DNA from: Phoronis australis
Lineage: Eukaryota; Phoronida; Phoronidae
DNA length: 30,227 bases
Direction of reading: 5' to 3'
Assembly (NCBI GenBank): GCA_002633005.1
Contig: NMRA01000061.1
Span: forward strand, 558,274-588,500
In this document: positions 19,296-29,503 of the stretch, one piece after another
Layout: each line of letters starts with the position of its first letter
Numbering within the stretch: position 1 is the first letter of the stretch
Made by a program: the position numbers and the translations under genes
Notes under the pieces: generated by a model
Database searches by the model: none
Seen by the model: the letters and a program-made list of their open reading frames with translations, nothing else
What the model was told of the DNA's origin: nothing

Positions 19296-22274
19296 GTCGG
19301 GCTTGACGAGCACGAAGGTGTGTCTTTTTGGTCAACATTCAAACGTAAAGAAAAATACTCCAAACTCATCTAAAACTCACCATATTTACGAAACCTACAA
19401 AAAACTTGTACGCCACGACATACAGGTTTTATACAAGATGAGTAACGTTTACTTTCTTATTGTATACTATTTTTCACGTACCAAATCACTTTAATGTTGA
19501 GTTGTCTACGTCAAAAGTTATTTTTTTGACGGAAGGCAAATTTATAACCACTTTAAGCTTTAAAATGTTTGATAAGACAAGTGCTTGCAAAATTCAGGGT
19601 TGATGGCCTTTATCTTCAGGATTAATTGTTGCTACGATATGCACGAGTTGTACACCTAGGCCCGATCCATGAAGTCGTAAATTCTATCTTATCTAATACG
19701 ATTTCAGGCTTAGCAGTATATAGAAAAGAAGTGTATCCTAAATAAGGAAGTCGTTACAGCATAGAGGTGAAGTTGACAATTTATTACTTTTCAACGCAAG
19801 AGTATCATTCAAATTGCGCCCGTTCAGTAAATTCCACTAGGATATGGAAATCTAAATCAGCCACACATCGAAACCAATGTTTGAAGTTAACCGTCTTTTG
19901 TAAATGTGCAAGAAAATAGTCTGATTATTCGAAAAGCGACATACAGGGAACCCACCACAGCATAAATGTAATGTTGGTAATTCATTAACTTCCAGCGCAA
20001 AACTATCAATCAATTTCAGTCCGTTCAGAAATTTCTAAGTCTGCCGAATGTCAAACTCAATTTCTAGGCAATTCCATGTGACGAACGTACAATCAGAGAA
20101 CATTTTAATCAACTGTGAAAAATGTTCATTCTAAGAAAATAATTAATACATCAATTGATATGTCCCATTGATAGCTTTCAAAGCGTATATTAAAGTTTCT
20201 CTTATCCTTTTATCTGACTGAGAAAATTGCCTTTACAGGGTTGTGACAGACTTACACAGAGAATTTGAAATTTCTAAAAAAAATTAATGTTAATTTTCTG
20301 TGAGTTGCCTTTAGTTACAATTTTTGTTTTATATGATGATTTAGTTTAATGTTTGCAAAGTGTAAAGCACTAATTGTTTGATGATATCTTCTACGAAATT
20401 TTTGTCAGAGATTTATGCAAGTTGAGTGTGTGCGACGGATGTACATACGGGCGTACGCTCTGAATTTCTAGTATAAAATTGTTTGTTGTGACTAAGATAT
20501 CTATTCAGAATGATTCAAACTTTTGTAGTATTTAAGCTATATTGGTTTTTTGCTACTGATTCAATGGTTTTAATCAAAATGCGCCGACTAACCTTTTGCA
20601 AGAAATCATCACTGGTAGGCCTATTAGTCTATATGCTGGGAACATACTCTAGGATTTTAACTTTTCAATACATTTGATTAAAGATAAAAAACAATCCTCT
20701 AAAACCCTCACTGCCCTTTGAATTTGGTAAGCAATATAGATGGGAATGAGAGTGATATCATTTTGTATTTGACACGTGTTGGTTACCAAGAAAACTGTTT
20801 TTGTGCGTTAAGTAGAGTACTAATTTGAAAACAATAAGCAAATGTGACTGCTAAAATATAAAATGTGAAATGAAGTTTAAAACATCACCAATCATTGTAA
20901 TAAAACCGCATTTTAATTAATTGTTTGTAATTATAACTTGCCCTAAGGTTGTACAAACTTATTCTCTGGTCCATGTCATTGATGGTTCTGATGCATGCCC
21001 ATGTACATAGCAGAGGTTATTTTTTAAAAATATTAGTAACAGGACTTCAGTATCTTCTTATAACAAAGCCTGAAGCCTGGTATGGTTGACAGTATCGAGT
21101 TATGACATTTATATTTTGATTCAAAAAACCGGTGCCGTCTTCCAGTGTAAGATCAAGACATTTTAAATTCAATGCATTTGGAATTATGATTTGGAAATTT
21201 GTAGATCTAACTGGTGAGATGCTGGTCTCATTTAGTCGTTAGTATAATTAGCTTTTCATCCAGCTCTTTAACTCATGCCTTATTTTCAATTTTAAAGAGA
21301 GGCTTGGAGTAATGTTACATCACAGTACGTGCAAGTCCAATGATCCACGATGGCATTTTTCGAGATTCAGAGAATATTCCAGCAGATATTTATATCACAT
21401 TATAAACTATAACTTTTCTGCAATTACTTCTGAGATTGCAAATGACCAATGCATCAAGTTTAAATCTGTAGCAACTTTAATAACTTAAGATTAAAACTGT
21501 CTTTGTAATATTTAATCGTTTCAATATTCTCATATGAGATACGTTTTATCTTCAGCAAGTTTAGGAAGTAAAAATAGACCTAAGGTTATGTTTATTGGCT
21601 GAAAAATTGTAATTTCATGAGCGTGACGGACGTACGTGACGGACGTACAAATTTGCCGTACGTCTGTCACGCAATTTATGACTTAACAAATAATCCCTGG
21701 GATCTAAAATTTTGGTCAATAGTATTGAGTAACAAGTTAGAAGAGAATCTGAAATTGCTTTAATTTTGAATTAAAACTTTTAACATAACTGAACTGTTTA
21801 GCACTTTTTTGTAACGGACGTACGGCACCATGATATCCAGGAGTTGGTCATTGACCCCAAAAGGTCAATGATGTGCCAAAGTTGAAATGTTATTTTTTAT
21901 AAAGCTTGGGCTTCGTGTGATTGCAAAAATTTGATAATATAGTGAAATACCCATAGTTGGTTTATTTATGGCAATAACTAGCAACACACATGAAAATCGA
22001 GCTAATATTTTAGGGTCATGCGACCCCAAAAAATGGGGCCATTTGGGCAAAAGATTGAAAGTTATAGGACAGTCAAACACGGATCCTGCAATTAGATAGA
22101 CAGGGCTTTCAGATGAGACCAGAAATGTTAGTATAGTCATAATTTTAATTTTTTTGTCTTGAGGTGGACCTTTTCACGGAATTGCCTTCTATAAGTTTTA
22201 AACGCGTTTTGTATAGGCGCAACAAAATAAGTTAATTATTAAAAAGCTACACTTCTCATCAAAACCCAACTTAC
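19296..22274. other. LU gene B intron 1, right part
   Basis: About 3 kb without a recognised gene. It holds a diverged direct repeat of about 80 bp (19757-19838 against 19957-20033, sharing CAGCATA and CCGTTCAG) and the GTGACGGACGTAC hairpin at 21621-21672. The 91-codon minus-strand frame at 21865-22140 shows no family resemblance. Confidence 0.4.
21621..21672. repeat. Tandem 13-mer with hairpin
   Basis: GTGACGGACGTAC stands twice in tandem (21623-21648), and its near reverse complement GTACGTCTGTCACGC follows at 21658-21672, able to form a stem with GCGTGACGGACGTAC at 21621-21635. Related strings occur near 20427-20458 and 21812-21825, hinting at a degraded repeat family. Confidence 0.6.
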
Positions 22275-22317
22275 CGATGCAAGCCAAAATAATCAAACAA
22301 ACAGCAAAAGTATTCAT
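22275..22317 (-). CDS. LU gene B, exon 1 (signal peptide)
   Basis: ATG at 22317 codes MNTFAVCLIILACI plus the first base of a glycine codon, ending at donor GTAAGTTGGG in phase 1. Length (43 nt), phase and sequence equal exon 1 of gene A. The only exon 2 found downstream on this strand before gene A's own first exon is at 12314-12202, giving an intron of about 10 kb and a 120-residue precursor whose signal peptide would be cut before LECYNC. The long intron holds gene X on the other strand. The link between this exon and exon 2 is inferred from order, phase and homology, not from a transcript. Confidence 0.7.
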
Positions 22318-22410
22318 GATGTTTCTGTCGGTGTTTGCGTCCTCACCGTAAGAGTGTTCAGGCAGAAATAACCGACAACGCACGTTCCAGGGCTGTTTCG
22401 TTACAGTTGT

Positions 22411-22420
22411 GTCACGTGAC
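22411..22420 (-). promoter_or_regulatory. LU gene B promoter: GTCACGTGAC palindrome
   Basis: The same perfect 10-bp E-box palindrome as before gene A, 94-103 bp upstream of the start codon. No TATA box is seen where gene A has one. The flanks (CAACTG on both sides, minus strand ACAACTGTCACGTGACACAA) are partly shared with gene A. Confidence 0.6.
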
Positions 22421-22501
22421 AGTTGTTATTGAGATACGGTGGTAAGGCAACGCCTAATCTTCAGGTGAGACGGATTAGACGGGACAATTGCATCGTACCA
22501 G

Positions 22502-22530
22502 GAAGAGATAACCATTTTGGTTATCTCTTC
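22502..22530. repeat. Perfect 12-bp palindrome upstream of LU gene B
   Basis: GAAGAGATAACC (22502-22513) and GGTTATCTCTTC (22519-22530) are separated by ATTTT. It lies about 90 bp beyond the E-box of gene B and is not seen before gene A. It could be a binding site for a dimeric factor, a cruciform or a transposon footprint. Confidence 0.6.
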
Positions 22531-22957
22531 GTGATCGCACGTAATGAATTGAACTCAGTAAAGTCTTTTCACCAATATATTTCACAAAAGTTTATTTACC
22601 ATGGAGGATGGCAATAGCACTCGGGAAGAACAAAGTTCAAGGTGTTTGGTAAAAAATGCAATGTTCATGTGCATCCCGTGCACGCGAAGATTTTTTCAGT
22701 GTGACAATTTGAGAACATTTACGTGTGTTAATTGACATAAAACTTATTTCTAATTCGATTAGGGATTATTCGAGCAAAATATAAGTAACTACTTATGCAG
22801 ACTGCCCGAGACCATTCGAAATTTTTTGAGACTTAATTCATTATAAGCCTTTCTAAAAAATTTCGCTTTAATTCAAAATCAATGAGGAATTAGAATGATT
22901 GTCCGGAAGATGGGAGAGGAAAACAGGCCCACTAGGCTGTTCATCCTAATAAAGTTC

Positions 22958-23639
22958 GACTCATCCACAGGCGTCCTCAGCTTCTGATCGTCCCCAATAC
23001 ACTACATATAATACTACAAGGTATGACACTCCCGACTAGAAATTCCACGGGTGCTTCACTTCAGCCGTCCATAGCAAACATAAAACTCAATACATTTACA
23101 CAAAACAGGGGTTCAACAAACCATGAAGAATTGTTCTTACTCCCAATACCATTCACGGTGTCCTGTTACGGTGACTTCGTAAGAAATTCGCAGTCAAAGA
23201 ACAAAAATGTTCACAAAAAGCCCCCACACACGTCCTCCCTGGGCCGTCGAGGTCAAGGACGGTACGGAAATTGCCGGTGAGTTACGGAAGTAACGACATC
23301 GTGACTTTACGCGACAAAGCGGCAATTTCCGTACCGTCCTTGACCTCGACGAGCCCAGGGAGGACGTGTGTGGGGACTTTTTGTGAACATTTTTGTTCTT
23401 TGACTGCGAATTTCTTACGAAGTCGTCGTAACAGGACACCGTGAATGGTATTGGGAGAAAGAACAATTGTTCATGGTTTGTTGAACCCATGTTTTGTGTA
23501 AATTTATTGAGTTTTATGTTTGCTATGGACGGATGAAGTGAAGCACCTGTGGAATTTCTAGTCGGGAGTGTCATACCTTGTAGTATTATATGTAGTGTAT
23601 TGGGGATGATCAGAAGCTGAGGACGCCTGTGGACTCATC
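22958..23639. mobile_element. Large foldback element, hAT-like, with 8-bp target-site duplication
   Basis: Two arms of about 311 bp (22966-23276 and 23320-23631) are near-perfect reverse complements around a 43-bp loop. The ends read CACAGGCGTCCTCAGC and GCTGAGGACGCCTGTG. The direct repeat GACTCATC flanks them exactly (22958-22965 and 23632-23639). An 8-bp duplication with ends starting CA fits a non-autonomous hAT element. The near identity of the arms and the exact duplication suggest a recent insertion. Long frames reading through the arms on both strands are mirror images, not genes. It lies between the gene B promoter and unit 2. Confidence 0.85.
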
Positions 23640-24840
23640 TAGCACTGAAGTGCAGCGCTCGATTTCTTTCCCGCATGCTAATAAAGCATAAGTACACCGC
23701 ATATAGTGCCAGTCTGTATTGACCAAGCTCGTGCATGGCACTTTACTCTGATTTCTCACTCATATCTTAACCAAAATGTGTTTATTAGTCGATATACGGA
23801 AACAAGAATTATTCCATTTGCGTTGAATAAGTTGAGTGCAATACGGCCATGTGGTTATAGGTTATAACGTCTTTGATTACACTACCGTGACTACTTTTAA
23901 CAGTGCCCTCTTTAGCCCAGACATGGAAAGTACAAAAGATAGGCCAGTGTGCACTCGACGTCGCTGGCCTGCTCGATCACCAAACTTTCCCAAATGTTTT
24001 ATAGTAATAAAGTTACAACAGTATAAATAAAACTCAACATACAATTAGATCACAAACATAACATATGATAAAAAAACATTCTTGTCTCAGTTTTATTTGC
24101 TAAAATAGCATATTGTCTGCAACCCAGGCGCCGGTTTCTCGGTAAGTATGTTAAATACACTTGTTATTTAGTTATTTTCCAAAAATGTTAAAAGTTCAAT
24201 GCACAATTTCTGTTCTTTTCATCCCTTTTATCTCTTTTCAAGTAACAATACTTTACATTTAATACCCTTTTCTTTTACTAGAGGGATGTGATCCGCCACG
24301 TGAACAGTCTGGGTGAAGTAATAATCAGCTGAAAAAATAAAAGAAACTTAAGAATGCGAAGCGTATGGGAAAAATACAAATCTGTCTCGGTCGATACGCG
24401 GAGTAAGGTCTCGTGGGATCTTATTTCATCCATTTGAGGTACGTTTTGTGTATGTCTCCCAAATTCATCCAGAACCACAGCGTTGCTAGTGGAAGACGCG
24501 ACATTCGGAAAATATTAGAAATGTTTTATCAGCACAGATTCTATACAATGGATTTATCGAAACCTCAGATTTTAGAATCATAACTTATTTATAGGTAACC
24601 CCGTTTTATCAAACAATCCATGATAACATTAGGTGATTGGCCCTTGGACTTTCCTGAAGCTAACTTGAATAAGGCAAGTAACGTTAGAGCTTGGGACGCT
24701 GAAGTTTACTGAGCTAAAAATCCAAACTAATTTATGCATAAACATACCTAAGTACTTAAAGTAGTAAACGAGTTCGAAGTCAGTACCGCCAAATTACCCT
24801 CATGTGAAGTTTTTTACCTTTCATTCCCTGAAATCATTTC
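23640..24840. other. Intergenic, left of duplication unit 2
   Basis: No gene recognised. The plus-strand frame at 23836-24030 and minus-strand frame at 24278-24478 have no family resemblance. An AATAAAGT lies near 24006 on the plus strand but no coding end could be tied to it. Confidence 0.35.
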
Positions 24841-25220
24841 CACGTTTCCAGAACATAGTCAATGAAAACTTCACATCTAAAACGTAAACCATCCACAACG
24901 AGCAAACACTAAGAATGAGAGTCACAAAATGAAAAGGGACAGGAAACAGAAAATCAGCTCAGGGCCAGTGTTGTACCGTATTGCCACAGCGCCTTTTTCG
25001 CGACCGTTTTTTATCAAAGTGGTTCACATATTGGCGCATGCACCTTGTGTCCCAGCATAAGCCTATACATAACTTTCCATTCAGGCGCATCCAATTTTTT
25101 TTTAAATTTGACTTGCTTTTCATGAACAACATTTTACTCTCTTATAATGACATTAGGCCCATGGAACTGTATTCGAATTATGCCATTTCGTAGGTTTTTT
25201 ACTCAAGTGGTTCGCATATT

Positions 25221-25272
25221 GGCGCACTTCCGCGCAGACGCCCATGGGCCTAATGGGGCGCGGAAGTGCGCC
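25221..25272. repeat. GC-rich hairpin in unit 2
   Basis: GGCGCACTTCCGCGC (25221-25235) and GCGCGGAAGTGCGCC (25258-25272) are perfect 15-bp complementary arms. The unit 1 copy has lost two pairs at the stem base. Confidence 0.65.
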
Positions 25273-25479
25273 GGCAACTTGGTTGAAGAAGGTCCACTAT
25301 TGCCATACAAAGAGAGGAATGTTTTAGGATCGAGGATGTGTAGGCTGTTTTTAATGTGCAGGGGGTGTATAGTAGCTGCATAACACACGTGAGTTATCAA
25401 AATTAGTGTTATCGTGAGTGGTAGAGGCATATCGCTGTGGTCGTGGGTCTTATGCTCTTCAATCCGTTAGCGGAGTCGG

Positions 25480-25975
25480 CGGATATTCATACCCACACTA
25501 AATCCATTGCTGATATCCAAATAACAAATTTTTGCCATTCAGTCCTGAAAAAAAACGCAGACGACTTGATTGGGCTGGCGCAAATGTGTTAACCAGACGT
25601 TGTATTTGTCGTTTGTGACAGGCAGCAACGTGGACTGGCCTGTGAAAGGAATGGTGGCATATGTCAACATGCTATTCGCAGGAGTGTACAAATTAGATGA
25701 AAATGTTGACAACAATCAAGGAAATTTTGCGGATAAAAAGGATTTTGGTAAAGGTCAATTCCTTGTCAAACAAACGGTCATCGGAGCGAATACACCACGC
25801 CAGTCTGTGCAGTAGACATGTCACTCGATTGCGTTTACAGCGAAAGTGTTTCAATGTTATGTCACTCATTGTACAGATCTGAAAAATCCTCCAATAGTGA
25901 GACCAACGCATCAAGAAAAAGGAATGCTGGAATTAATTTCGAATTCAACGATAAATTTGACGTTGGATGAATTAC
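25480..25975 (-). mobile_element. Penelope-like reverse transcriptase relic, unit 2
   Basis: Counterpart of the relic at 9571-10061. The thumb block is in one frame over a longer stretch here (about 25700-25890), including VTCLLHRLAWCIRSDDRLFD and then KELTFTKILFIRKISLIVV. The FEINSSIPF block breaks by a frameshift near 25920. The copy is inactive. Confidence 0.6.
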
Positions 25976-26300
25976 CTGGAATAAGGGGGTATAATTCGTT
26001 GTTTGCTGTTGAAATCTCAACCCCCTTTCGGGTCCTAATTGCGGCGGCTCCAAACGTACAGTGCTGTAGTGGTAAAATTAGAGATAAGTGGGCGCACAAA
26101 GCTTACCCTATCACCTTGAGCACTGAACGGTGTGTTGGCGCTACGTTCAAATGCCAAAAGGTGGTTGGCTGCGCTTACGTGCGCCTACGCCCTACTACAG
26201 CACTGGCTCCAAAGGGGATGAGTTGTACGATCCCCGCCCCCGATCTTATCTTAGTTGAGCTCAGAAAGGACGACTTCAATATGTTGTCACGTATACACAT

Positions 26301-26305
26301 GTGTG

Positions 26306-26344
<39 letters not shown>

Positions 26345-26360
26345 CGCGCGCGCGCTCGCG
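26301..26360. repeat. TG microsatellite plus CG tract (unit 2)
   Basis: A pure alternating GT run of about 38 bp followed by TA and an alternating CG run. Both purine-pyrimidine alternations can adopt Z-DNA. Unit 1 has a shorter interrupted TG run and no CG run, so the tract grew after the duplication or shrank in unit 1. Frames through it are artefacts. Confidence 0.9.
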
Positions 26361-26521
26361 GGTCATTTGTTCAATTTTCCAAACCTGGTGACCTTGCTGG
26401 GTCCAATGCAGACTTAGCCAAATGTCGTTTTATGGCATGTACGGAGCACAAACCATGCTAGCAATAGATTAAAAATTGTCTTACTTTTTTATCTATTAAG
26501 AAATTTCGTAACACAGCCATA

Positions 26522-26707
26522 TTGGCTAGAAATTACCGTACTCCATCTGTCAAGTATCGATACGTCCACAGACAGAGGCCTGAACCAAAAGTGATTATTT
26601 TGGCATCACTCCCAATAAAACTCGAGACACATGATTGTTCAGAGCGGTGTTTCTTCAGGATTAAAAATGACACATGTAGACAATGTCGACAGGTGGATGC
26701 AAACTGA
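26522..26707 (+). CDS. Small Cys4 ORF of unknown function, unit 2
   Basis: Counterpart of 10607-10795 and intact to the same stop. The cysteine block reads CSERCFFRIKNDTCRQC. The ATG of unit 1 is ATA here, so translation would need another start or an upstream exon. See the unit 1 entry for the substitution pattern. Function and reality as a gene are unknown. Confidence 0.33.
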   Translation: MARNYRTPSVKYRYVHRQRPEPKVIILASLPIKLETHDCSERCFFRIKNDTCRQCRQVDAN

Positions 26708-26731
26708 AACGTTGCCTTAAAAACCTTTGTA

Positions 26732-27043
26732 CTAAATCACAATAAAGTAGAAAAAAGCGTCAAACACAGTGTTATAAAAGCAGTAACATTTGTCGAAGTA
26801 GCCATATATTATTGTATAACAGGATGTCGGCCAAGTTAATGCAAAAAGGAAGGCGCAGATGATGACCGTAGCAGCCGCCATTACAACTTTGGAAACAGAC
26901 ACGTGACCGGCTCCGTTGCATTTGTCAGTCTGGCAACACCTCACTTCCGTCTTTATGCCCGCTGCTTCTTCGCTGGCTTCCACGCAGATGGGAAGGCATG
27001 TGCGGGCGACGACAGAGTTCCCACCGGTGGTCGTTTTTGTTTT
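26732..27043 (-). CDS. LU gene C, exon 3, with frameshifted extended C-terminus
   Basis: Same acceptor (TTTTTCAG before 27043) and phase as gene B exon 3. It keeps RTC, PIC and RCCQTDKCNGAG, so cysteines 6-10 are intact. Against gene B it has six replaced residues before the tail. A run of four A (plus strand) in unit 1 is five A here (26843-26847), which shifts the frame within the hydrophobic tail. Instead of ending LLH the frame reads on for 36 more residues (FALTWPTSC, then an aromatic and cysteine-rich end) to 26732. An Ile-to-Lys change also enters the start of the hydrophobic segment. The GPI signal is probably spoiled or turned into a transmembrane or secreted tail, unless the extra base is an assembly error. 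Confidence 0.75.
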   Translation of the reverse strand, partial: KTKTTTGGNSVVARTCLPICVEASEEAAGIKTEVRCCQTDKCNGAGHVSVSKVVMAAATVIICAFLFALTWPTSCYTIIYGYFDKCYCFYNTVFDAFFYFIVI

Positions 27044-28127
27044 CTGAAAAATAAGTCCGAGTGCAAATGCTTCCTTACAATTAGTGTTTGTTTCGTGCAA
27101 CTGCTCACTGGTTGCATTCTGTTCTCATCCAAGTCACACTTGATATAATATAAGGAGCTCTAGCAATTTGAAGTATTAGAAAAACACTGATTTAAGTCGA
27201 TGATCCTTAGATAAAGCACTCAAATTCCGCATGAAAACTACCCCGTGTACTCATGTAGTCACAAGTGAATGATACGCGGACAAAGACAAAAGACAAACTC
27301 AATAGTTCCTTCATGAAATGTCTGTCAACTTTAGATTACATGGAGTTGATTTCGTATTTAATGTTAGCCGAGATTTTGTATAATGGGCAGCACAGCTTTG
27401 CGTCGCTTTGTGATTTCTGAAACCAAATATTGACTCAAATACTGGCTTTTAATAAAAAATATCTGCACATTTGATTAGTACACAAATTACGTGACACAGA
27501 TTTCTTTTGTTTCGAGGGAAATTTTTTACTCAACTTCAACCAGTTTCAATGTTGCAGCGACGCGATTCCTTGTGCTCGCAAATCCAGAGGCGGATTGAGG
27601 GGGGGCCAAGGGGACCATTCCCCCCCTCTAAAATTCTACCAGATACCATTTGGCAGTTCGGGTGCGAATTGCTGACTAGCACATGCTCGCAACCGGGGGG
27701 CTCGGGGGTGAATAAACAATGCATAGGCCCTGAATAAAACTCCGTTTATCGTTTTGTTTTGTTTTTTTTAGTCAAAAGGCCCGCATTTTAGGCTGGGCGC
27801 GCGCATCTTCCGAATTTCTGGTTATTCCTGTGCCCTGGCCCCCCCTAACTCAAAATCCTGGATCCACCTCTGGAATCTGGGGTCTGACAACAATCGTGCT
27901 CGCTGAGCCTTGCACCATTAACTGGTAAATATGCCTCACCTGACAAACCTCGACGTTTAAAGCCTTGGTTTGGTGCATTTGTTGGACTTTTCAAAAAAGT
28001 ACTAGACTTTGCTCGAAATTAATGCAAGTGGTCCCCTTTTTGTATTTTAAGTAGTGTGGCGCAGGTTTCAACACGAGACGGTGAACAAACCAGAACCAAT
28101 TATACTTTTTTCCTTGCTGCAACTTAC
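27044..28127 (-). other. LU gene C intron 2
   Basis: Orthologous in place to gene B intron 2, bounded by GTAAGTTG and TTTTTCAG, with the MITE at 27585-27872. No other coding feature was seen. Confidence 0.65.
27585..27872. mobile_element. CAGNGNCGGAT-type MITE, unit 2
   Basis: Starts CAGAGGCGGATTGAGG and ends CCTGGATCCACCTCTG. AAATC lies before it and GAATC after it. The ends pair better here than in unit 1 (CAGAGG against CCTCTG), so this copy is closer to the ancestral element. Confidence 0.7.
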
Positions 28128-28240
28128 TATGCAGTATCCCTTGCAGTCTTTGAGGGTGCTCACGCCCGTGGAATTAAAAGGGTCGCCACATGCTGAAAAG
28201 GTGCTAGCGCAGCTATAGCATTCCAGTGCCCTCGAGGTGC
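28128..28240 (-). CDS. LU gene C, exon 2 (Ly6/uPAR domain, cysteines 1-5)
   Basis: Donor GTAAGTTG after 28128; 113 nt, the same as gene B exon 2. It keeps all five cysteines (LECYSC, SAC, KDC, GYC) and the FNSTG sequon. Five residues differ from gene B. The 5' edge falls exactly on the N at 28241, so the acceptor and adjoining intron (228 bp in unit 1) are missing from the assembly and cannot be judged. The signal-peptide exon must lie beyond 30227. The exon at 22275-22317 cannot serve this gene because it lies downstream on the minus strand. Confidence 0.82.
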
Positions 28241-28241
28241 N
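28241..28241. other. Ambiguous base marking a probable assembly gap
   Basis: One N joins sequence that in unit 1 is separated by 228 bp (12315-12542). The join falls exactly at the exon 2 border of gene C. Confidence 0.85.
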
Positions 28242-29442
28242 CGGTTAAAGAATTCCCCCTCTTCTGAATGACACAATTTGAACACATACTCAATGAAATA
28301 TGTCTGAGTTGAAAACTCAATTTTTGTGAGGGTCACAAATTTACATCAAATTATTCCACCTTGCCACTGTTCGATAGATTCCCGAACTCGCCTTCACTTG
28401 GACTGAATGCTTGCATTTTCATCAAGATTCTGCACTGCTATTTTTGTTTATTCTACCTTGAACTTGACTTTATTCTACCTAATTAGCCCTTGAATTCTTG
28501 TGCGATTATTTCAACTTGTGTGACTGAACTGACTATGGACGTACTCGCTAAATATCATTAAAAATTTTGAAAAATAACATACTTATTATCAAAAATTTGT
28601 TGATGTTGTCTTTACAGAGACAATGTATGACTGTGCTTGCTGTTGAAAAGCCTGTAACCTCAAAACTAGTCTCATCAACACCTAGTGGTTTGCAACCAAA
28701 GAACAAGATACAAAAACAAAAATCAGGTGTGAACAAATATCACACATATAAACATTTTCTAGTGATGGTGGTCGTCGTTTTTTTCCCAACGAGCTCAACA
28801 CTAAGCAAAATGGCAACGTTAAATGTGTCTATATGAGAACTGTATTCGTTCATGTTATTTGTATGCCTGATTTGTTCTTGTGCTTGACTTGTTAGTTCGT
28901 GTGCATGACATTTTGTTTGTACACATCATGTTGTGGTTTGTATTTATGAATGAAGTGTTCTTCCGAATGATGCAGTGGTTTTTTTCCTCTGACTTGAAGT
29001 TCTGTATGAGACTTGAAGCTCGTGCATATGACTCGAAGTTTGTCTTTTACCTTTGTGTTATAGTCGCTGACAAATGTTGAACTTAAAATAACTTTCTATG
29101 TTACTTAAATGTGATTATGGCAATGGTGTATTTTTCATTGGGCTTGAACTTTCTGGAATCAATGCTATGTCAAGTGATTCTGAGAGAACTAGTCAGTGCT
29201 CATAAATTGTATTGACAACAAATTGTTTACAAAAATAATAATAGTTTCGTAACTGGCAATTGAATATTTTTTTGTGAAATACTTTGAGCATGTAATATAA
29301 TAATCTATACATATTTCCTTAAAATAAATTTTTATACGTTTCTGGTATGGTCAGGAATGGTGTGCACACGTTTCTCTTCTAAGCATGACTGAATTTTGCA
29401 TACTGTGTATACATACATTGTACAAATATGTGATTTGCAGAG
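28242..29442. other. Right part of unit 2, presumed LU gene C intron 1
   Basis: Non-coding counterpart of 12543-14097. It lacks the block present at about 12995-13347. Short frames such as 28880-29080 lie in T/G-rich sequence and are not kept in unit 1. Confidence 0.45.
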
Positions 29443-29503
29443 ATGTACCAAACAGGGAATGCATCAAATAGCAGATGGGCAGCAGTTTTGTTGACCCTTT
29501 TGA
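29443..29503 (+). CDS. Gene X copy, exon 1 only
   Basis: Same 61-nt exon as 14098-14158, coding MYQTGNASNSRWAAVLLTLL with the GTAAGTA donor kept. The matching exon 2 is not in the window: an LTR retrotransposon begins at 29858, within what is intron 1 in unit 1. The gene may continue beyond the right edge with the retrotransposon in its intron, or may be cut off. Confidence 0.45.

Noticed and set aside
23023-23574. Two nearly identical long frames on opposite strands
   Set aside because: They are the mirror-image arms of the foldback element at 22966-23631; both translations come from the same repeated DNA.
25570-25815. 81-codon plus-strand frame opposite the Penelope-like relic
   Set aside because: The unit 1 counterpart has an in-frame stop, and the other strand shows recognisable RT motifs, so this is an antisense shadow.
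26175-26461. Frames containing long His-Thr or Cys-Val runs
   Set aside because: Direct translation of the TG and CG dinucleotide repeat.
22275-28240. Pairing the signal exon at 22275-22317 with gene C exons 2 and 3
   Set aside because: On the minus strand that exon is downstream of 28240 and 27043, so it cannot be their first exon.
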